This document shows, piece by piece, positions 32,655-43,594 of a DNA stretch of 64,000 nucleotides (within the stretch, counting starts at the first letter, position 1; every line of letters starts with the position of its first letter). The position numbers and the translations under genes were made by a program. The stretch comes from Macrotis lagotis (lineage: Eukaryota > Chordata > Mammalia > Peramelemorphia > Peramelidae), in assembly GCF_037893015.1 (NCBI RefSeq), contig NC_133661.1, positions 225,713,157 to 225,777,156 on the forward strand. The letters are read 5' to 3'. Under the pieces are notes generated by a model, which saw only the letters and a program-made list of their open reading frames with translations, had not been told where the DNA came from and searched no databases.

Positions 32655-32724
32655 GTCCAGGTCAGGGAGAAGCAAGAGTCTCAATATGTTGTGTTAGAAC
32701 GTATCTAGAATGTCATAATACTAA

Positions 32725-32945
32725 CATTTATATAGTATTATTAGATTTTCAATGCATTTTACAAATATCTCATTTTATATCTTCACATCCCTGACACGCA
32801 AAATACTACCATTATCCCCATTTCACAGTTGAGAAGGTGGAGGGATGGAAGGGAAGTGATTTTGCCCAGAGAACGTGTGAAAGATCAGGAATGAACTCCA
32901 GTCTTTCTGACTTCAAGTATCCACTACACCCCCAACACGACTGTG
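32725..32945 (-). repeat. MIR-like element
   Basis: It has 'caaatatctcattttatatc', 'ccatttcacagttgagaagg', 'ttttgcccagagaacgtgtg' and 'ctccagtctttctgacttca'. Confidence 0.65.
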
Positions 32946-33234
32946 GGCACCACATTTTAAGGACATTTATAAATTGAAGTTTCTCCATAACAGAGAAAAG
33001 ACTAGATTCTATGACATACAAAAGGATATTGAAGAAAGCTCAGAGGAATCGAAATCTAAGGGGTACAGGTGATTGACATTAAAATGAGGTTTCTGTTTGG
33101 TCCCAGAGGTTAGGAGGGGTGGGGGGAGCAAGTTAGGCAGTTTAGGTTTCAAGGTATAACTGTTGGAAATGTTCAAAAATGGAATGAATGGCCTTAGGGA
33201 TAATAAAGTCTTCTAAAGGTCTTCCAGTAGATGA

Positions 33235-33500
33235 TGGCTAACTACTTGTCAGTTGGTTGTTCACTGTACTGGAAGAGAACCAGAATGACGTCATGTCAGG
33301 GTCGATGTATATTGATGTTCTGCCACAGGCCCAGCTCAACGAGTCTGTATGGAGTTGTCTCTAAATCTGCACATCTCATATTTCTTTGGAGCCACTTCCA
33401 TTTTGCTTTCCTAACGGAGCATAGTACTTCCATTGATGCAGGGCACCATGCTGGACCAGAGAGAGAATCCCGATCTGAGATGCCTTTTCACTGAGATTCT
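33235..33500 (+). repeat. Dispersed repeat, family not named
   Basis: It has 'ctggaagagaaccagaatga', 'cgtcatgtcagggtcgatgt' and 'aatctgcacatctcatattt'. This resembles a dispersed marsupial repeat I recall as common, but no second copy of equal quality is in this window. The short ORFs inside are not credible genes. Confidence 0.4.
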
Positions 33501-33983
33501 GTGAAGAGGAGGGGATAAGACAGCCACATGGACTAGAATGTCAATTGGTAGGAGATGAGGCTAGAAAGGTAGATTGGAGCCAAATTGTACCTTTGCCTTA
33601 AGTGCCAGTATTTGGAAATTAGACTAGATTGTCAATGACTGGATCTGAAGGTCTATCTGCCACGGTTTCCTCAACTGTGAAATGAGTTGCTGTGAGGGTA
33701 AAATAATATTTATAATATTAATCAAGCATCTATAATGAAGTGATAAGGAAGGGTGTGAGATAGGCTTTATTTAGGATAAAAAAAAAATTGGTGTCAGTGG
33801 TAGATTGTAAGCAGCAAAGGGATAGACACCCGGTCAGGCTAGAAGAGACCACGCCAGGGTGCTAGATGAGGTCATGAATGCAAAAGAGAAAATAGGCAAA
33901 TAACAGTCATCAGGTGGCCAGTGGGTGGAGGAGGGGAATGTCCAAGTACAGAAAGAAGGAAATTGACATTATATATAATAAGA

Positions 33984-34180
33984 ATCAGGAAAACCTGAGT
34001 TCAAATGCTTCCCCAGACATCAGACTCAAGAGTATGACTGGGAAAATCACATAACCTCTCTTGGCCTCAACTTCCTTATCTGTAAGATGTGGATGAAAAC
34101 AGCACCTCTCATAAGACTGATCTCATGAGGATCCAATGAAATGACATAGGTTCAAGGCTTTGCACACTTTAAGTTTTTTT
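33984..34180 (+). repeat. MIR-like element
   Basis: It has 'aaaacctgagttcaaatgct', 'ggaaaatcacataacctctc' and 'cttatctgtaagatgtggat'. Confidence 0.65.
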
Positions 34181-34379
34181 TTTTTAACTTTAGTTGCATG
34201 ATGAGGCTCCAGAGTAAGAATAAATTGGGACTGGGAAATTATATAATTTCCTTGAAGCTCAATTGCCTATTGTGTCCATGTATCATGATCTGGGGTTCTG
34301 GAAGAGATCTTATAAATTGGGAAGGAAAGAAGCAATGATTGAGCTACCATGGACCAGATGTTATTCTAACTGATTTACA

Positions 34380-34425
34380 AATAATAATAATAATAATAAT
34401 AATGATGATGATGATGATGATGATA
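34380..34425. repeat. (ATA)n(ATG)n microsatellite
   Basis: This is eight ATA-type units followed by six ATG-type units. Confidence 0.95.
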
Positions 34426-34622
34426 ATAGCTAACTTTTATATATCACTATGTACTAGATATTTTTCTAAACTTTTTACAATTATCTCATTTGTTCTCAAC
34501 AACTCTGTGAGGCAGGTGTTATTATCTCCATTTTATAGATGAGGAAACTGAGGCAAACAGCTTAAGTGACTTGCTCAGGGTCACACAGCTTGGATCTGAA
34601 ACCAGGTTTAAACTCAAACCTA
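34426..34622 (-). repeat. MIR element
   Basis: It has 'caacaactctgtgaggcagg', 'atagatgaggaaactgaggc', 'acttgctcagggtcacacag' and 'aaaccaggtttaaactcaaa'. It is well preserved. Confidence 0.82.
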
Positions 34623-34765
34623 CTTGAACTTCAGTTTCCATATTTGTAAAATGGAGCTCATGAGAACCATAATATTTATCTCACAGGATTGTGAGATGAG
34701 GGGAGATAATGTAATGTATCCAAAGCACTTTTTCAGACTGTCAAAAGGTAGTGAGATGAGGTATC
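34623..34765 (+). repeat. MIR fragment
   Basis: It has 'cttcagtttccatatttgta', 'aaatggagctcatgagaacc' and 'tctcacaggattgtgagatg'. It is inverted relative to the adjoining MIR. Confidence 0.6.
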
Positions 34766-35231
34766 CTTATAGCTGTTTTGGAAATAATATTAGATTTAGT
34801 AATACAGATAGTAATACAATAGATGAATTTGTTGTGATTCTTGTCCGGACAGCCGTGATCCCAGTTATCTGCCCCTCCCCTCCTGCCACAGCCTAGTTAT
34901 GCCAGTTCTGCTTGCTGGTGCTAGTTAAGTCAGTTCTACACTGACAGCTTCCTAGACTCTATTCTAGGGCAGAAAGTCCAACACTTTCCAGTCTTCCAGA
35001 TGTGTTTGTTTAAACTTCACCTGAATGAGAGTGGATGGACTGATTCTGTTAGCTTTAGAGTTTCCTGGCTTGGAGAGTTCTCTATTAGTCATGGTTTATT
35101 GGAAAGTACAAGGATTATCTGAGTGGGAGGGGAAATAATTTAATGGTGTTTATCTTGTCATTTCCCTTAATCACATCAGACCCCAGAGAATCTAATCCCA
35201 AAAGACCTCCTCTGGGAACATGTAGGGGTGG

Positions 35232-35481
35232 TGGTGGTTTGATCTTTTCAGTTGTGTCTGACTCTTCCTGACCCTGTTCGGGGTTTTCTTAGCAATAATA
35301 ATAATAGAGTGGTTTGTTATTTCCTTCCCCAGTTCCTTTTGCAGATGAGAAAACTGAGGCAAATAAGGTTAAGTGACTTTCCCAGGGTCACACAGTTAGT
35401 AAGTACCTAAAGGTCATATTTGAACTCAGGTTCTCCAGACCCCAGACCTGGTGCTCTATCCACTACCCAAGTTAGCTGCCC
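35232..35481 (-). repeat. CORE-SINE (MAR1-like)
   Basis: It has 'tcagttgtgtctgactcttc', 'ggttttcttagcaataataa', 'aagtgactttcccagggtca' and ends 'tatccactacccaagttagc'. It is nearly full-length. Confidence 0.8.
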
Positions 35482-35619
35482 TCATGTAGGAGTAGGAGTG
35501 GGGAGAGGGCAAAGAGTGAAAAAGGCATCACCAGAGTGAAAATCAAGAGGCTTGCTTGGGCTTTTGTCCTGGCTCTTCAATTATGAGTCTAGGTAGGCCA
35601 TTTATCCTCAGAATAATTA

Positions 35620-35890
35620 GCTAATATTTATTTGGTGCTTTTAGGTGTATAAAGCATTTTGCCTAATTTGACATCTAAAGTGATCTAAGTTGACTCTCAA
35701 ACAACCCTATAAAGTAAGGGCCTCAGTTTCTTCATCTGGAAAAAGGAAATAATTGCAGTATTATTTCCTTTTTCCAGATGAGGGAACTGAGGCCCATAGA
35801 GGTCAAGTGACTTGCCCAGGGTCACACAGCTGTAAATATATGAGGCCAGATTTTGGGTGTTTCTGCTTTGACTCTTAATATGCCACCTTA
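35620..35890 (-). repeat. MIR element with internal repeat
   Basis: It has 'ctcagtttcttcatctggaa' next to 'ttttccagatgagggaactg', then 'cacagctgtaaatatatgag'. The join of a sense and an antisense piece suggests two MIR fragments head to head. Confidence 0.65.
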
Positions 35891-36004
35891 CCAGATAGCT
35901 AAAGTCATCACCCCCAAAATGGGTAAGATTCATCCTACCTCCTTGATGTTGACCTGAGGAACAAAAATTGTGAACTTTAAAGTTTATAGAAATGTAAAAT
36001 GCTA

Positions 36005-36325
36005 GTGTTTGGCAGGAATTTTTTAACTTTTTGAAAATTTTTTTAAATTAAGAAACATTGTTTTCTTTCTTTTCATTCCATCTTCTCCTTTGTTTTGATG
36101 ACAAAGTAACAAGAGAAACAAAACCCTTCTAAAAAATATGGGTAAGTCAAACGAAGCAAAACATCTATCAATGTCTGTCCTGTTCTACATCCAGAGTCTT
36201 ATCTATCCTACCCAGGAGAGGAGGTGGACAGAATCCATCATCATCAGTTCTTTGGAATCCTCATTAGTCATTTGTCTGGTCAGAGTTCTGATTTATAGTT
36301 CAAAATTGTCTAATTTTTAAAATGT
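36005..36325 (-). mobile_element. LINE-1 3' UTR fragment, antisense
   Basis: It has 'gatgacaaagtaacaagaga', 'ctgttctacatccagagtct', 'ggacagaatccatcatcatc', 'agttctttggaatcctcatt', typical antisense L1 3' UTR order. Confidence 0.6.
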
Positions 36326-36664
36326 GATAGTAACTTACTACTCTATGACCCCTGGAGAACTGGGGCTGTTTATTGACAATGAAAACTGCACTTAAAAGCA
36401 AAACAAACAATCAAAAAGTCCCTACCTATCCTGCCTTGGCCTTTGGATATTTTCATACCATGTCATTGGTTAATTGGTTTTTCAAATCATAACCCCAAAC
36501 TGGCTTAGTCATAAGACATAGGCTTCAGACATGAGAGGCACATTAGACATTTTACAAGTACAGAAATGAATGCCCAGAGAAATGACATTATTCATCCTGA
36601 ATCATGCAGTCAATAAATAAATGATAGTCAGGGATCCTCAGAGTATGGTGTAACAGCCATGTTG

Positions 36665-36790
36665 TTCAGGCTTGTCTGACTCTTTGTGACTCCCTTTGGG
36701 GATTTCTTGGCAAAGTTAATAGTTTTCCACACAAACAGGGTTGTTTGACTTGCCCAAGGTCTCACAGCTAGTAAGTGTCTGAGACCAAAT
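36665..36790 (-). repeat. CORE-SINE fragment
   Basis: It has 'tgactctttgtgactccctt', 'ggggatttcttggcaaagtt' and 'ctcacagctagtaagtgtct'. Confidence 0.7.
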
Positions 36791-37060
36791 TTAGTATTTG
36801 TAGTTGTAGTATTAGTAATAAATAGTACTAAGAGTACTAGTAGTATTAGTAGCAGTGCTAGTAATAGTGGTTGTAATACTAGTGATGCTAGCAACAATAG
36901 TACTAGCAGTAGTGATAGTAGTAGTAGTAATGTAGAGCTCTAGTAGCAGTAGGAGTAATACTAGTACAAGTAGTAGTACAAGTAATACAAGTAGTAGTGG
37001 CATACTAATAATAGTGGCATTAGGAGTAGGAGTAGTAGTAGTAGTAGTAGTAGTATTTAT
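36791..37060. repeat. Imperfect AGT-type trinucleotide tract
   Basis: About 270 bases are dominated by agt/tag units (agtagtagtattagtagcag style) with many point changes. The flanking 'tatagtgctttatggtttgc' looks MIR-like. Confidence 0.9.
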
Positions 37061-37329
37061 ATAGTGCTTTATGGTTTGCACTGAACTTAAGAAATATTAA
37101 CCTTAGTAAAAAATGTGTCAAACCATAGGGCCTGTATGTGTTCTGATCCCAGCTTTGCCCCACCTGTGTGAGTTGAGACAAGTCAACCTCTGGGCTTCAG
37201 TTTTCCCATCTATAATTTGAGGTTTGGACTGCTGACTCAAGGTCACCCAATCACCAATAGCCCAGCTGAGATTTGAACCTAGCTTGCAGCCTTTGAACTA
37301 GTCCTCAGACTCTGAGTTCAGGTTTGTTG

Positions 37330-38640
37330 CTTTTTCCCAGCACCAATCTGCAAGGCAATGGCATTCTTTTGTGGCCCTAAAACCTAGTGTTCTCCTTAAG
37401 TAGAGGGTGGGTCCAACAAGCTGAAGAGTTGCTTCAGAAAGATAAATTCCTGATCTGTTTGCAGCTGCCACAAAATAAATCCAGTCCCAATCTCTGAAGG
37501 GTCATACTTATTAACCCATCCAGATGGGATGGCTTCTGGACTCAAGAATCTCTTGCCCATGGGAGGGTCTTAGACATGCCCAGGCCTCTGCCAAGGGTCT
37601 GGATCTATGGGAGAATGGAGTGTGGTGGTGGTGGTGGTGGAGGAAAGCAACAGGTACCAAGTTCCAGCGTGTTAACACAGTGCCTCATCAACGTCAGGAT
37701 GGAGGGTGTAACCGTGGAAAGCTGACCTTACAAGCAGCACTGTCCTCCTTTCCTTGTGTAACATGTGGAAGTCAGATTTGGCTTCAGCAATTTGGGGTTT
37801 CTTTTTTAAGCAGACCCATATTTTAATAGTATAACATTTTCAACCAAGCACCATCTTTTGCAAAGATGTCAAAAGGAGGTTTTTGAGATCTCAAAAAAGG
37901 AGGGAGGTGGGGGGGAAGGGCTGAGCCAGGGTTTGGGAAGGAAATGTGTCCTCTCTCAGACACTTGCGCAATAAATGAACTGAGGAAAATCCCACTTCAC
38001 CCCGGTCCAACTAAATTCCATTGCTGATGGCTACAAAAATTCTTTTTCTCTTATAGGCATCCCTTTCCCCCCCTTTCTGAGATTAACTTTAATGATCCAG
38101 ATAGAAAGATGAGTACCCTCCCAAGACAGAACAAAAGAACCAAAGATGAGAGGGGTTAATAGTTTTCAATAATTTCTTCTATCTTTATCCTGTTAAAGAA
38201 ACAAAATTAATGAATTGATGAATTTAGAAATGAAAAGTTCCATAGAGATGATTTAGTCAAACCAAGTCTCATCTTTTAAGGGGAGAAATAAGAGGCCCAG
38301 AAGAGAGAGAGACCTGCTCAGGTAGGAAAAAATTTAGTTGGCATTTGAACTCAAGGACTTCAACGTTATTGCATTTTAACCCATATTAAAGATGAAATTA
38401 TACAGCCTCAAAGATTCCTTCCCAGTGTTGGAAATCTAATACTCAAGATCTGTGACCTTTTTGTTTTTTATCAGTTTTTCTAACTGGTGCCCCAGTTTCC
38501 CTTGGGTCTGCTAATTGCTCCACCCTCCAAAGTGAGTATAGGGGCACCAGTGGTTTCCGTTTCACTAATTCAGGGTGGCCCGTCACCAAGAGTCTAAAGG
38601 AAGTATATTGGGGCGGATGGGCATTGTGGTTAGACTGTGT
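37330..38640. other. Mostly unique intergenic sequence before the CpG island
   Basis: Apart from one MIR-like piece, I see no repeat and no ORF worth calling. A short tggtgg repeat lies at 37621-37640. Confidence 0.5.
38220..38375 (-). repeat. MIR-like fragment
   Basis: It has 'aggcccagaagagagagaga', 'cctgctcaggtaggaaaaaa' and 'ggcatttgaactcaaggact'. It is diverged. Confidence 0.45.
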
Positions 38641-38677
38641 GCACGGAAAGTGTGAGGCCACCCAGGTTTGTGAAGGG

Positions 38678-38679
<2 letters not shown>

Positions 38680-38713
<34 letters not shown>
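38680..38713. repeat. (TG)n microsatellite
   Basis: This is a TG run of about 16 units at the upstream edge of the CpG-rich block. Confidence 0.95.
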
Positions 38714-38714
<1 letters not shown>

Positions 38715-38779
38715 CGGTGTCACCCCAATGTGGAGGAGGAGGTGGTGCATGCCCCTGGAGCCTCATCTGCAGAATGTGA

Positions 38780-39345
38780 GGTCCGGCCCCAAACACTTTT
38801 GAGGTCCTTCGTGATAACACCGTGAAGCTCCCCTGTAAAGCCCCGATGGAGAGATCCCAGGAGGCCAGGTAGCCCCAGGGCCGTGTTCTGGCGGGTCTGG
38901 TCTGACTCCCTCTCTGTCGGGGTGTCTGGCCGGCGTGTGGGAGGGAGGGGAAAGTCGAATCTGGGACGGGCCTATCCCGAGGCGCAGACGCCGGTCCGGG
39001 AGCTGGGGCCGATGACGCGGGGCCACGTCCTCTCCGCACCGGCTGAGCCGGGCTGTGGGCTGCGGGATGTGGGCGGCGTAGCCCGGCTGGCCGCGGCCGC
39101 CCGCTGCCCGAGCACTGCCCCGGACCCGTCCCGGCCGCCGAAGCCGCGTCGCCCCGGGCCGCTCTCAGGTGCGTCTCCTTCTCCTCACGTCGGGCCGAGA
39201 CTCGGGGAGGTGGGGAGGGAGTGGGGGGCCGCCTCTTGGTGATAGCCCTCGGGGCCGCGGGGCCGCGAGATGCAAGTTTGAATGGAAGTGTGTCCTCCCA
39301 GACACCCCGCCTCCGGCCGGGGGAGCTAACAAAGCGGGGACCCTG
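38780..39345 (+). promoter_or_regulatory. CpG-rich island with candidate non-coding first exon
   Basis: This is the only CpG-dense block in the window, with runs such as cggctggccgcggccgcccg, a NotI site at 39091 and no TATA box. A strong donor on the + strand (ctctcag/gtgcgt, GT at 39169) suggests a first exon ending at 39168. No ATG-led coding frame is convincing, so the exon would be 5' UTR. In human the gene next to the CCDC88C 3' end is GPR68, in the same orientation with upstream non-coding exons, so it is the likely owner by synteny. The direction is inferred only from the donor. Confidence 0.5.
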
Positions 39346-39399
39346 ACCCCCAGACCTAGGGGAAAAGGCACGCCCATGCACAGGGACCTGGTGGAGATA

Positions 39400-39446
<47 letters not shown>
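39400..39446. repeat. (CA)n microsatellite
   Basis: This is a perfect CA run just downstream of the CpG-rich block. Confidence 0.97.
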
Positions 39447-39448
<2 letters not shown>

Positions 39449-39689
39449 CGCGCGGACTTGGAGATGGAGAAAGGATACACACACTTGCGGACCCAAGATG
39501 AGGAAAGGAAGCGGGGCTGGGATAGGGGGTGCTTGACCGACTGGAGCATCCTTAAGAGTCACGGTAGGAAAGGAATCTGCAGTCCAGGGAAAAAAGGGGA
39601 AACAGGTTAATGGTCCCATGAGATCAGCTCCTCCTTCCCACTCTGGGCTGAATCTAACAGGAAGCCCCCCTCCCCATCTCCGCCCCACG

Positions 39690-39778
39690 GATCTCTCTGT
39701 CTCTGTCTCTCTGTCTCTCTCTGTCTCTCTCTGTCTCTCTGTCTCTCTCTGTCTCTGTCTCTCTCTCAGTCTCTGTCT
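39690..39778. repeat. (TCTCTG)n-like tract
   Basis: This is an imperfect repeat of ctctgtctct units. Confidence 0.93.
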
Positions 39779-40386
39779 CTGTTTCGTGGCTCAAGTTGCA
39801 AAGCCCTTGGGCAGCTCAGCTGTGGGTTGTCAGTATTTCCCCCCTCGTGAGCGGGTGACAATTTTCCAATAGGTGCTGGGGCAATCACATTTTCCCTCTC
39901 CCGAGGCACACATGCATCTTTAGCCTAGAGGGAACTTTGGAATTGGTATAATCAGAAGTGGAGTTGGTGGGGGTGACCGGGAGACCCCAGCAGGAGTAGA
40001 GAAAGGTACACAGATGTGCTAAACCAGGATTATCAGAGTAGAAAGAGAAACAGATCAATCTGAGTTTATTAAAAGATTCAGGGGGTAAACCCCACCATGG
40101 GAGAATTGTCTCCAGGCTTATTTCAAAGTTGGGGTTCAATTTGGGAGGGACCTCTGTTCCCAGGGGCTACCTTCCATTGAAACAACTTGGGAAGCAGGGA
40201 ATTCAAGAATTGTTTGGACGGTTCAAAAGCACAGATCATTCAGCAGCTTCATTTTGGCTGAGTTTCAACTCCTTATTCTCACTATCCTGTTTTCTTTGTT
40301 TTCTTTGTGTCTCTTTACCTTAAGCATTGATTGTAGGTAGCATAGCCAGTCCTATGTCTAAGCAGAGCAAATAAATGATCACTTAT

Positions 40387-40546
40387 GGGGTGGCTAGGTA
40401 GTGTAGTGGATAGTGCACTGATCCTGGAGTCAGGAGTACCTGAGTTCAAATTCGGCCTCAGACACTTAATAATTACCTAGCTGTATGGCCTGGGGCAAGC
40501 CACTTAACCCCATTGCCTTGCCAAAAAAAAAAAACACTAAAAAAAA
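40387..40546 (+). repeat. Marsupial SINE
   Basis: It has 'ggggtggctaggtagtgtag', 'gagttcaaattcggcctcag' and 'cattgccttgccaaaaaaaa'. It is somewhat diverged. Confidence 0.92.
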
Positions 40547-40934
40547 TCACCTAGACTTGATATTAAATTTCAAATACTCCAGGAAAGCTGTTAGTGTCTC
40601 TATTTCTTCCTCCCTACCCCAGTGTATATCCTTTCTTCTTCCTGGGCCCTGAAAGTTCTCTAAACTATTTAATCCTTTGGGTAGGGTTGCCCTCCTCTCC
40701 AGTGTCTGCATTTTGAAGGTCAACACTCATAGGAGGAAATCACCGTAGATCACTGATAACAATGTTATTTCCCAGAATCAGAAATTTAGAGCCGGTGGTG
40801 GTGGTGATGGTGAGGAAATCACAAAGGGCCATCAAGTTTACTTTCACTCCTTCTTTTAACAGATGAAACCAGGGCCCTACCCAAGGCTTCTCCAAATGCA
40901 ACACTTTTTCACTGTACCATAACTTTCTATTTGG

Positions 40935-41180
40935 TTTTCCTAAGTCTCTTCCCTTACTCCAATCCATCCTCCATTCAAAGTTATCTTCCTAAAGCACATC
41001 TCTGACCATGTTACACCTTCCTCCCCTTTCCCAGTCAACTCTAATAGTTCCTTATTCCCTCCAGGATCAGATATGTCCTGTTTGTACAAACACACATATC
41101 CTGTTTAATGTGTGTTTCTTAACCCATTAAAGTGGAAACTTGTAGTTGGGAACTAGGAACCTTTCTTTGTATCCCCAACC
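40935..41180 (+). mobile_element. CR1/L3-like LINE 3' fragment
   Basis: It has 'aaagttatcttcctaaagca', 'catctctgaccatgttacac', 'cagtcaactctaatagttcc' and the 3' end 'ctttctttgtatccccaacc'. Confidence 0.55.
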
Positions 41181-41489
41181 CTTAGCAAGAGTCCTTGGAA
41201 AATACTAAGTAATGAATATAATAGTAATTAAACATAATGTAAATAGATATAATTGTAAGTGAAAATAGTAAGTAATAAGTGCTTGTTGACTTGACCCACC
41301 CTGCCAGGCCTTATCAATTTCTGAAGGATTTTCCATCTGTTCTTACATTTTATCCCTGTAAAGAGAGCAGGGCAGGGGTTATCATCCTTATAAAACCTTA
41401 GAAAGAGGAAGTTACAAAGCCTGGAATAGTACTCTGATTTTTCCTCATTTATATTTCTAAATATCAGTGTCCTAGGGGACCTTAGGATT

Positions 41490-41625
41490 TTTCATTGGAT
41501 CATAAATTTTTGTTTTACAGATGAGGAAACTGAGGCACAGAGCAATTAAATGACTTGCTTAATAATCAGATGAATTCCAAGTCCTCCTTACTGTAGGTCC
41601 AGTGGTTTATCCATTAGGCCATGTT
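41490..41625 (-). repeat. MIR-like fragment
   Basis: It has 'ttacagatgaggaaactgag', 'tgacttgcttaataatcaga' and 'tggtttatccattaggccat'. Confidence 0.65.
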
Positions 41626-42390
41626 GGCTTTCCTTTAGATTTCATCTTCTTTACATGGCAGCTTATTTAAGACTAGCAGAGAAAAACTTTCCTACACCAT
41701 AGTTTGGAAGAAATCTGTTTCCCCAGATAGTCCTTGATCAGCTCAGCACCTTTCTTGGGAGGAAGGAGTCGACTGCTTAGCTGGAAACTAATCAGCTGCA
41801 TCCAGGAAAATTTGCAACCCTTGGCTTAGTTCAATGAACTTCTCATCTTCCCTATATTTCCCTGGGGAGGGTTGCAAATCTAGGGCCAGCTTTCTAGTGG
41901 TCAAAAATAATTGCTATTACATTAGATGATGATTGAGGAAGCTTTGGGGGAGGAGGGGAGGTTGGCACCACTTTAATGAAGGGAAGCTAGTTTGCAGAGG
42001 ACAGTAGGAGGGGGCTCAACAACTGACCAGGGAGTTGGGCAGTCTGAGAGGGCAGAGGGATCCACTGGAGCTTAGCACTTAGGAACTGAGGATCTGATAA
42101 ATGGCCTCAGGCCTAGGTGTTTTATGTGAATTCCCTGGGGAAGTGCAATAACTGTGTAAACTTTCTAGCACACTTAAAGACCCTGGTCCCCCACCCCTCA
42201 CCAGACCTACCCCCCCCCACCTCTCCTGTCCACACTTATTGTTTGATATTGGGGGATGAATTACTTTTGTTGCTTCTTGGTCCCCTCCTTGGCAATAAAT
42301 TCCCCAAGGCCACAGACTGTGTCTAGACAATATTATTAATACATCCATTCTACTAGCCCTTATTGGGCAACTCGTATTCAGTTTAATAGA
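41626..42390. other. Unique-looking intergenic sequence
   Basis: No gene, repeat or clear regulatory motif was recognised. Short poly-C and poly-G runs are present. Confidence 0.4.
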
Positions 42391-42391
42391 G

Positions 42392-42560
42392 TTCTTGTGT
42401 AGAGTGCCGGCAAAAACAATGGGACTTGGCCTCAAAATCCCTGGGTTTAAATCCCAACAGCTGCTACTTCCTATGTATGACCTTAGGCAAATCATCTCAC
42501 AATCTCCCCCCATCTCCCCCAATTTTCTCTTTTGTAAACTTAGAAAGTGGACTTGGCGAA
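42392..42560 (+). repeat. MIR-like element
   Basis: It has 'atccctgggtttaaatccca', 'atgaccttaggcaaatcatc' and 'tctcttttgtaaacttagaa'. Confidence 0.6.
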
Positions 42561-42770
42561 TGAAGCTAATCGATATTTATCAATAAGCATTTATCAAGCA
42601 ACATCTATTCACTAGACCCTGCAGACAAACAGAAAAAGAAAAAAGCCCTGCCTCTGGGACTGTCTTGGGGGACCGAGGAGAGCACCCTTTTGAGTAGACA
42701 GCAAGTAGGAAAATTTTCCTGGAAGGTAGAGTTTGTGAAGGAGAGTGATGTGTAATAAGCTTATAGGAAG

Positions 42771-43197
42771 AGCCTCCCTTCCTCCTTCCCTTCTCCTCTT
42801 CTTACTTCACTCCTTTCCTTTCTTCTTTCTTTCCTTCATTTTTACTTTCTTCCTTCCTTGCCTTTTTCTTCCTTCTTTTCTGCCTTACTTCTTTCCTTCC
42901 TTTCCTTTTTTCCACCTTTCCCCTCTCTCTCTCTCCTCTCCTTTCTTCCCTTTTATCTTTTCATCTTTCCCTCCATGCCTCCTGTCCTTTCATTTTTTCA
43001 TCCTTTCCTTCTTTCTTCTCTTCCTTTTTCCCTCCTTCCTTTCCTTCTTTCCTCTTTCTCTCCCTCTCTCCTCCCTTCCTTCATTTCTTCTTTCTTTCCC
43101 CTGTCCCTTCCTCCCTTCTTTACCTCTTCCCCCTCCTTCCTCTCCCTCTTTCTCTCCATCCTTCCTCCTCTTTTTTCATTTCATTTCTTTTTTTTTG
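42771..43197. repeat. Long polypyrimidine tract (about 425 bases)
   Basis: This is an almost pure C/T strand of tccttccttt/ctttctttcc units with only isolated purines. Its reading frames (Phe/Leu/Ser/Pro only) are not genes. It may adopt triplex DNA, which is inference from composition. Confidence 0.95.
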
Positions 43198-43426
43198 TGA
43201 GCTTTCACTCATGCTGAAAGAAAAAAAATTCCTTGAAACAAATAAATGTAGTAAACAAAATGAATTCATACAATGATCATGTCCTGAAATAAATATCTCT
43301 TTCTGTACCTTGTTTCTATCACTTCTCTTTCAGGACAGGGATCAATCTTCCAGGAGCATGGTTGAATATTGAATACTTAGATCTCCCAAAATAGCTTTTT
43401 TTCTTTTAAAAAGAAATGAATTTTAA
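43193..43426 (+). repeat. Duplicated segment, copy 1
   Basis: From 'gtgagctttcactcatgctg' to 'ctttctgtaccttgtttcta', 'caggacagggatcaatcttc', 'cccaaaatagctttttttct', it matches 45510-45722 with roughly 90% identity by eye. A SINE has entered at its 3' end. Confidence 0.9.
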
Positions 43427-43583
43427 GGGGAGGCTAGGTGGCACAGTGGATAAAGCACTGGCCCTGGAGTCAGGAGTACCTGGGTTCAAATCTGGTCTCA
43501 GACACTTAATAATTACCTAGCTGTGTGGCCTTGGGCAAGCCACTTAACCCCATTTGCCTTGCAAAAAACCTAAAAAAAAAAAA
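43427..43583 (+). repeat. Young marsupial SINE
   Basis: It is a full-length copy (ggggaggctaggtggcacag to aaaaaacctaaaaaaaa), flanked by gaattttaa and gaattttta. Confidence 0.94.
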
Positions 43584-43594
43584 GAATTTTTATC

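Noticed and set aside
38443-39549. A 368-codon open frame on the - strand
   Set aside because: It crosses the CpG-rich block and two simple repeats (TG and CA). Length comes from high GC and repeat composition, and it has no domain, no homologue I recognise and no splice support.
42745-43217. Phe/Leu/Ser/Pro-rich frames of up to 151 codons
   Set aside because: They are composition artefacts of the polypyrimidine tract.
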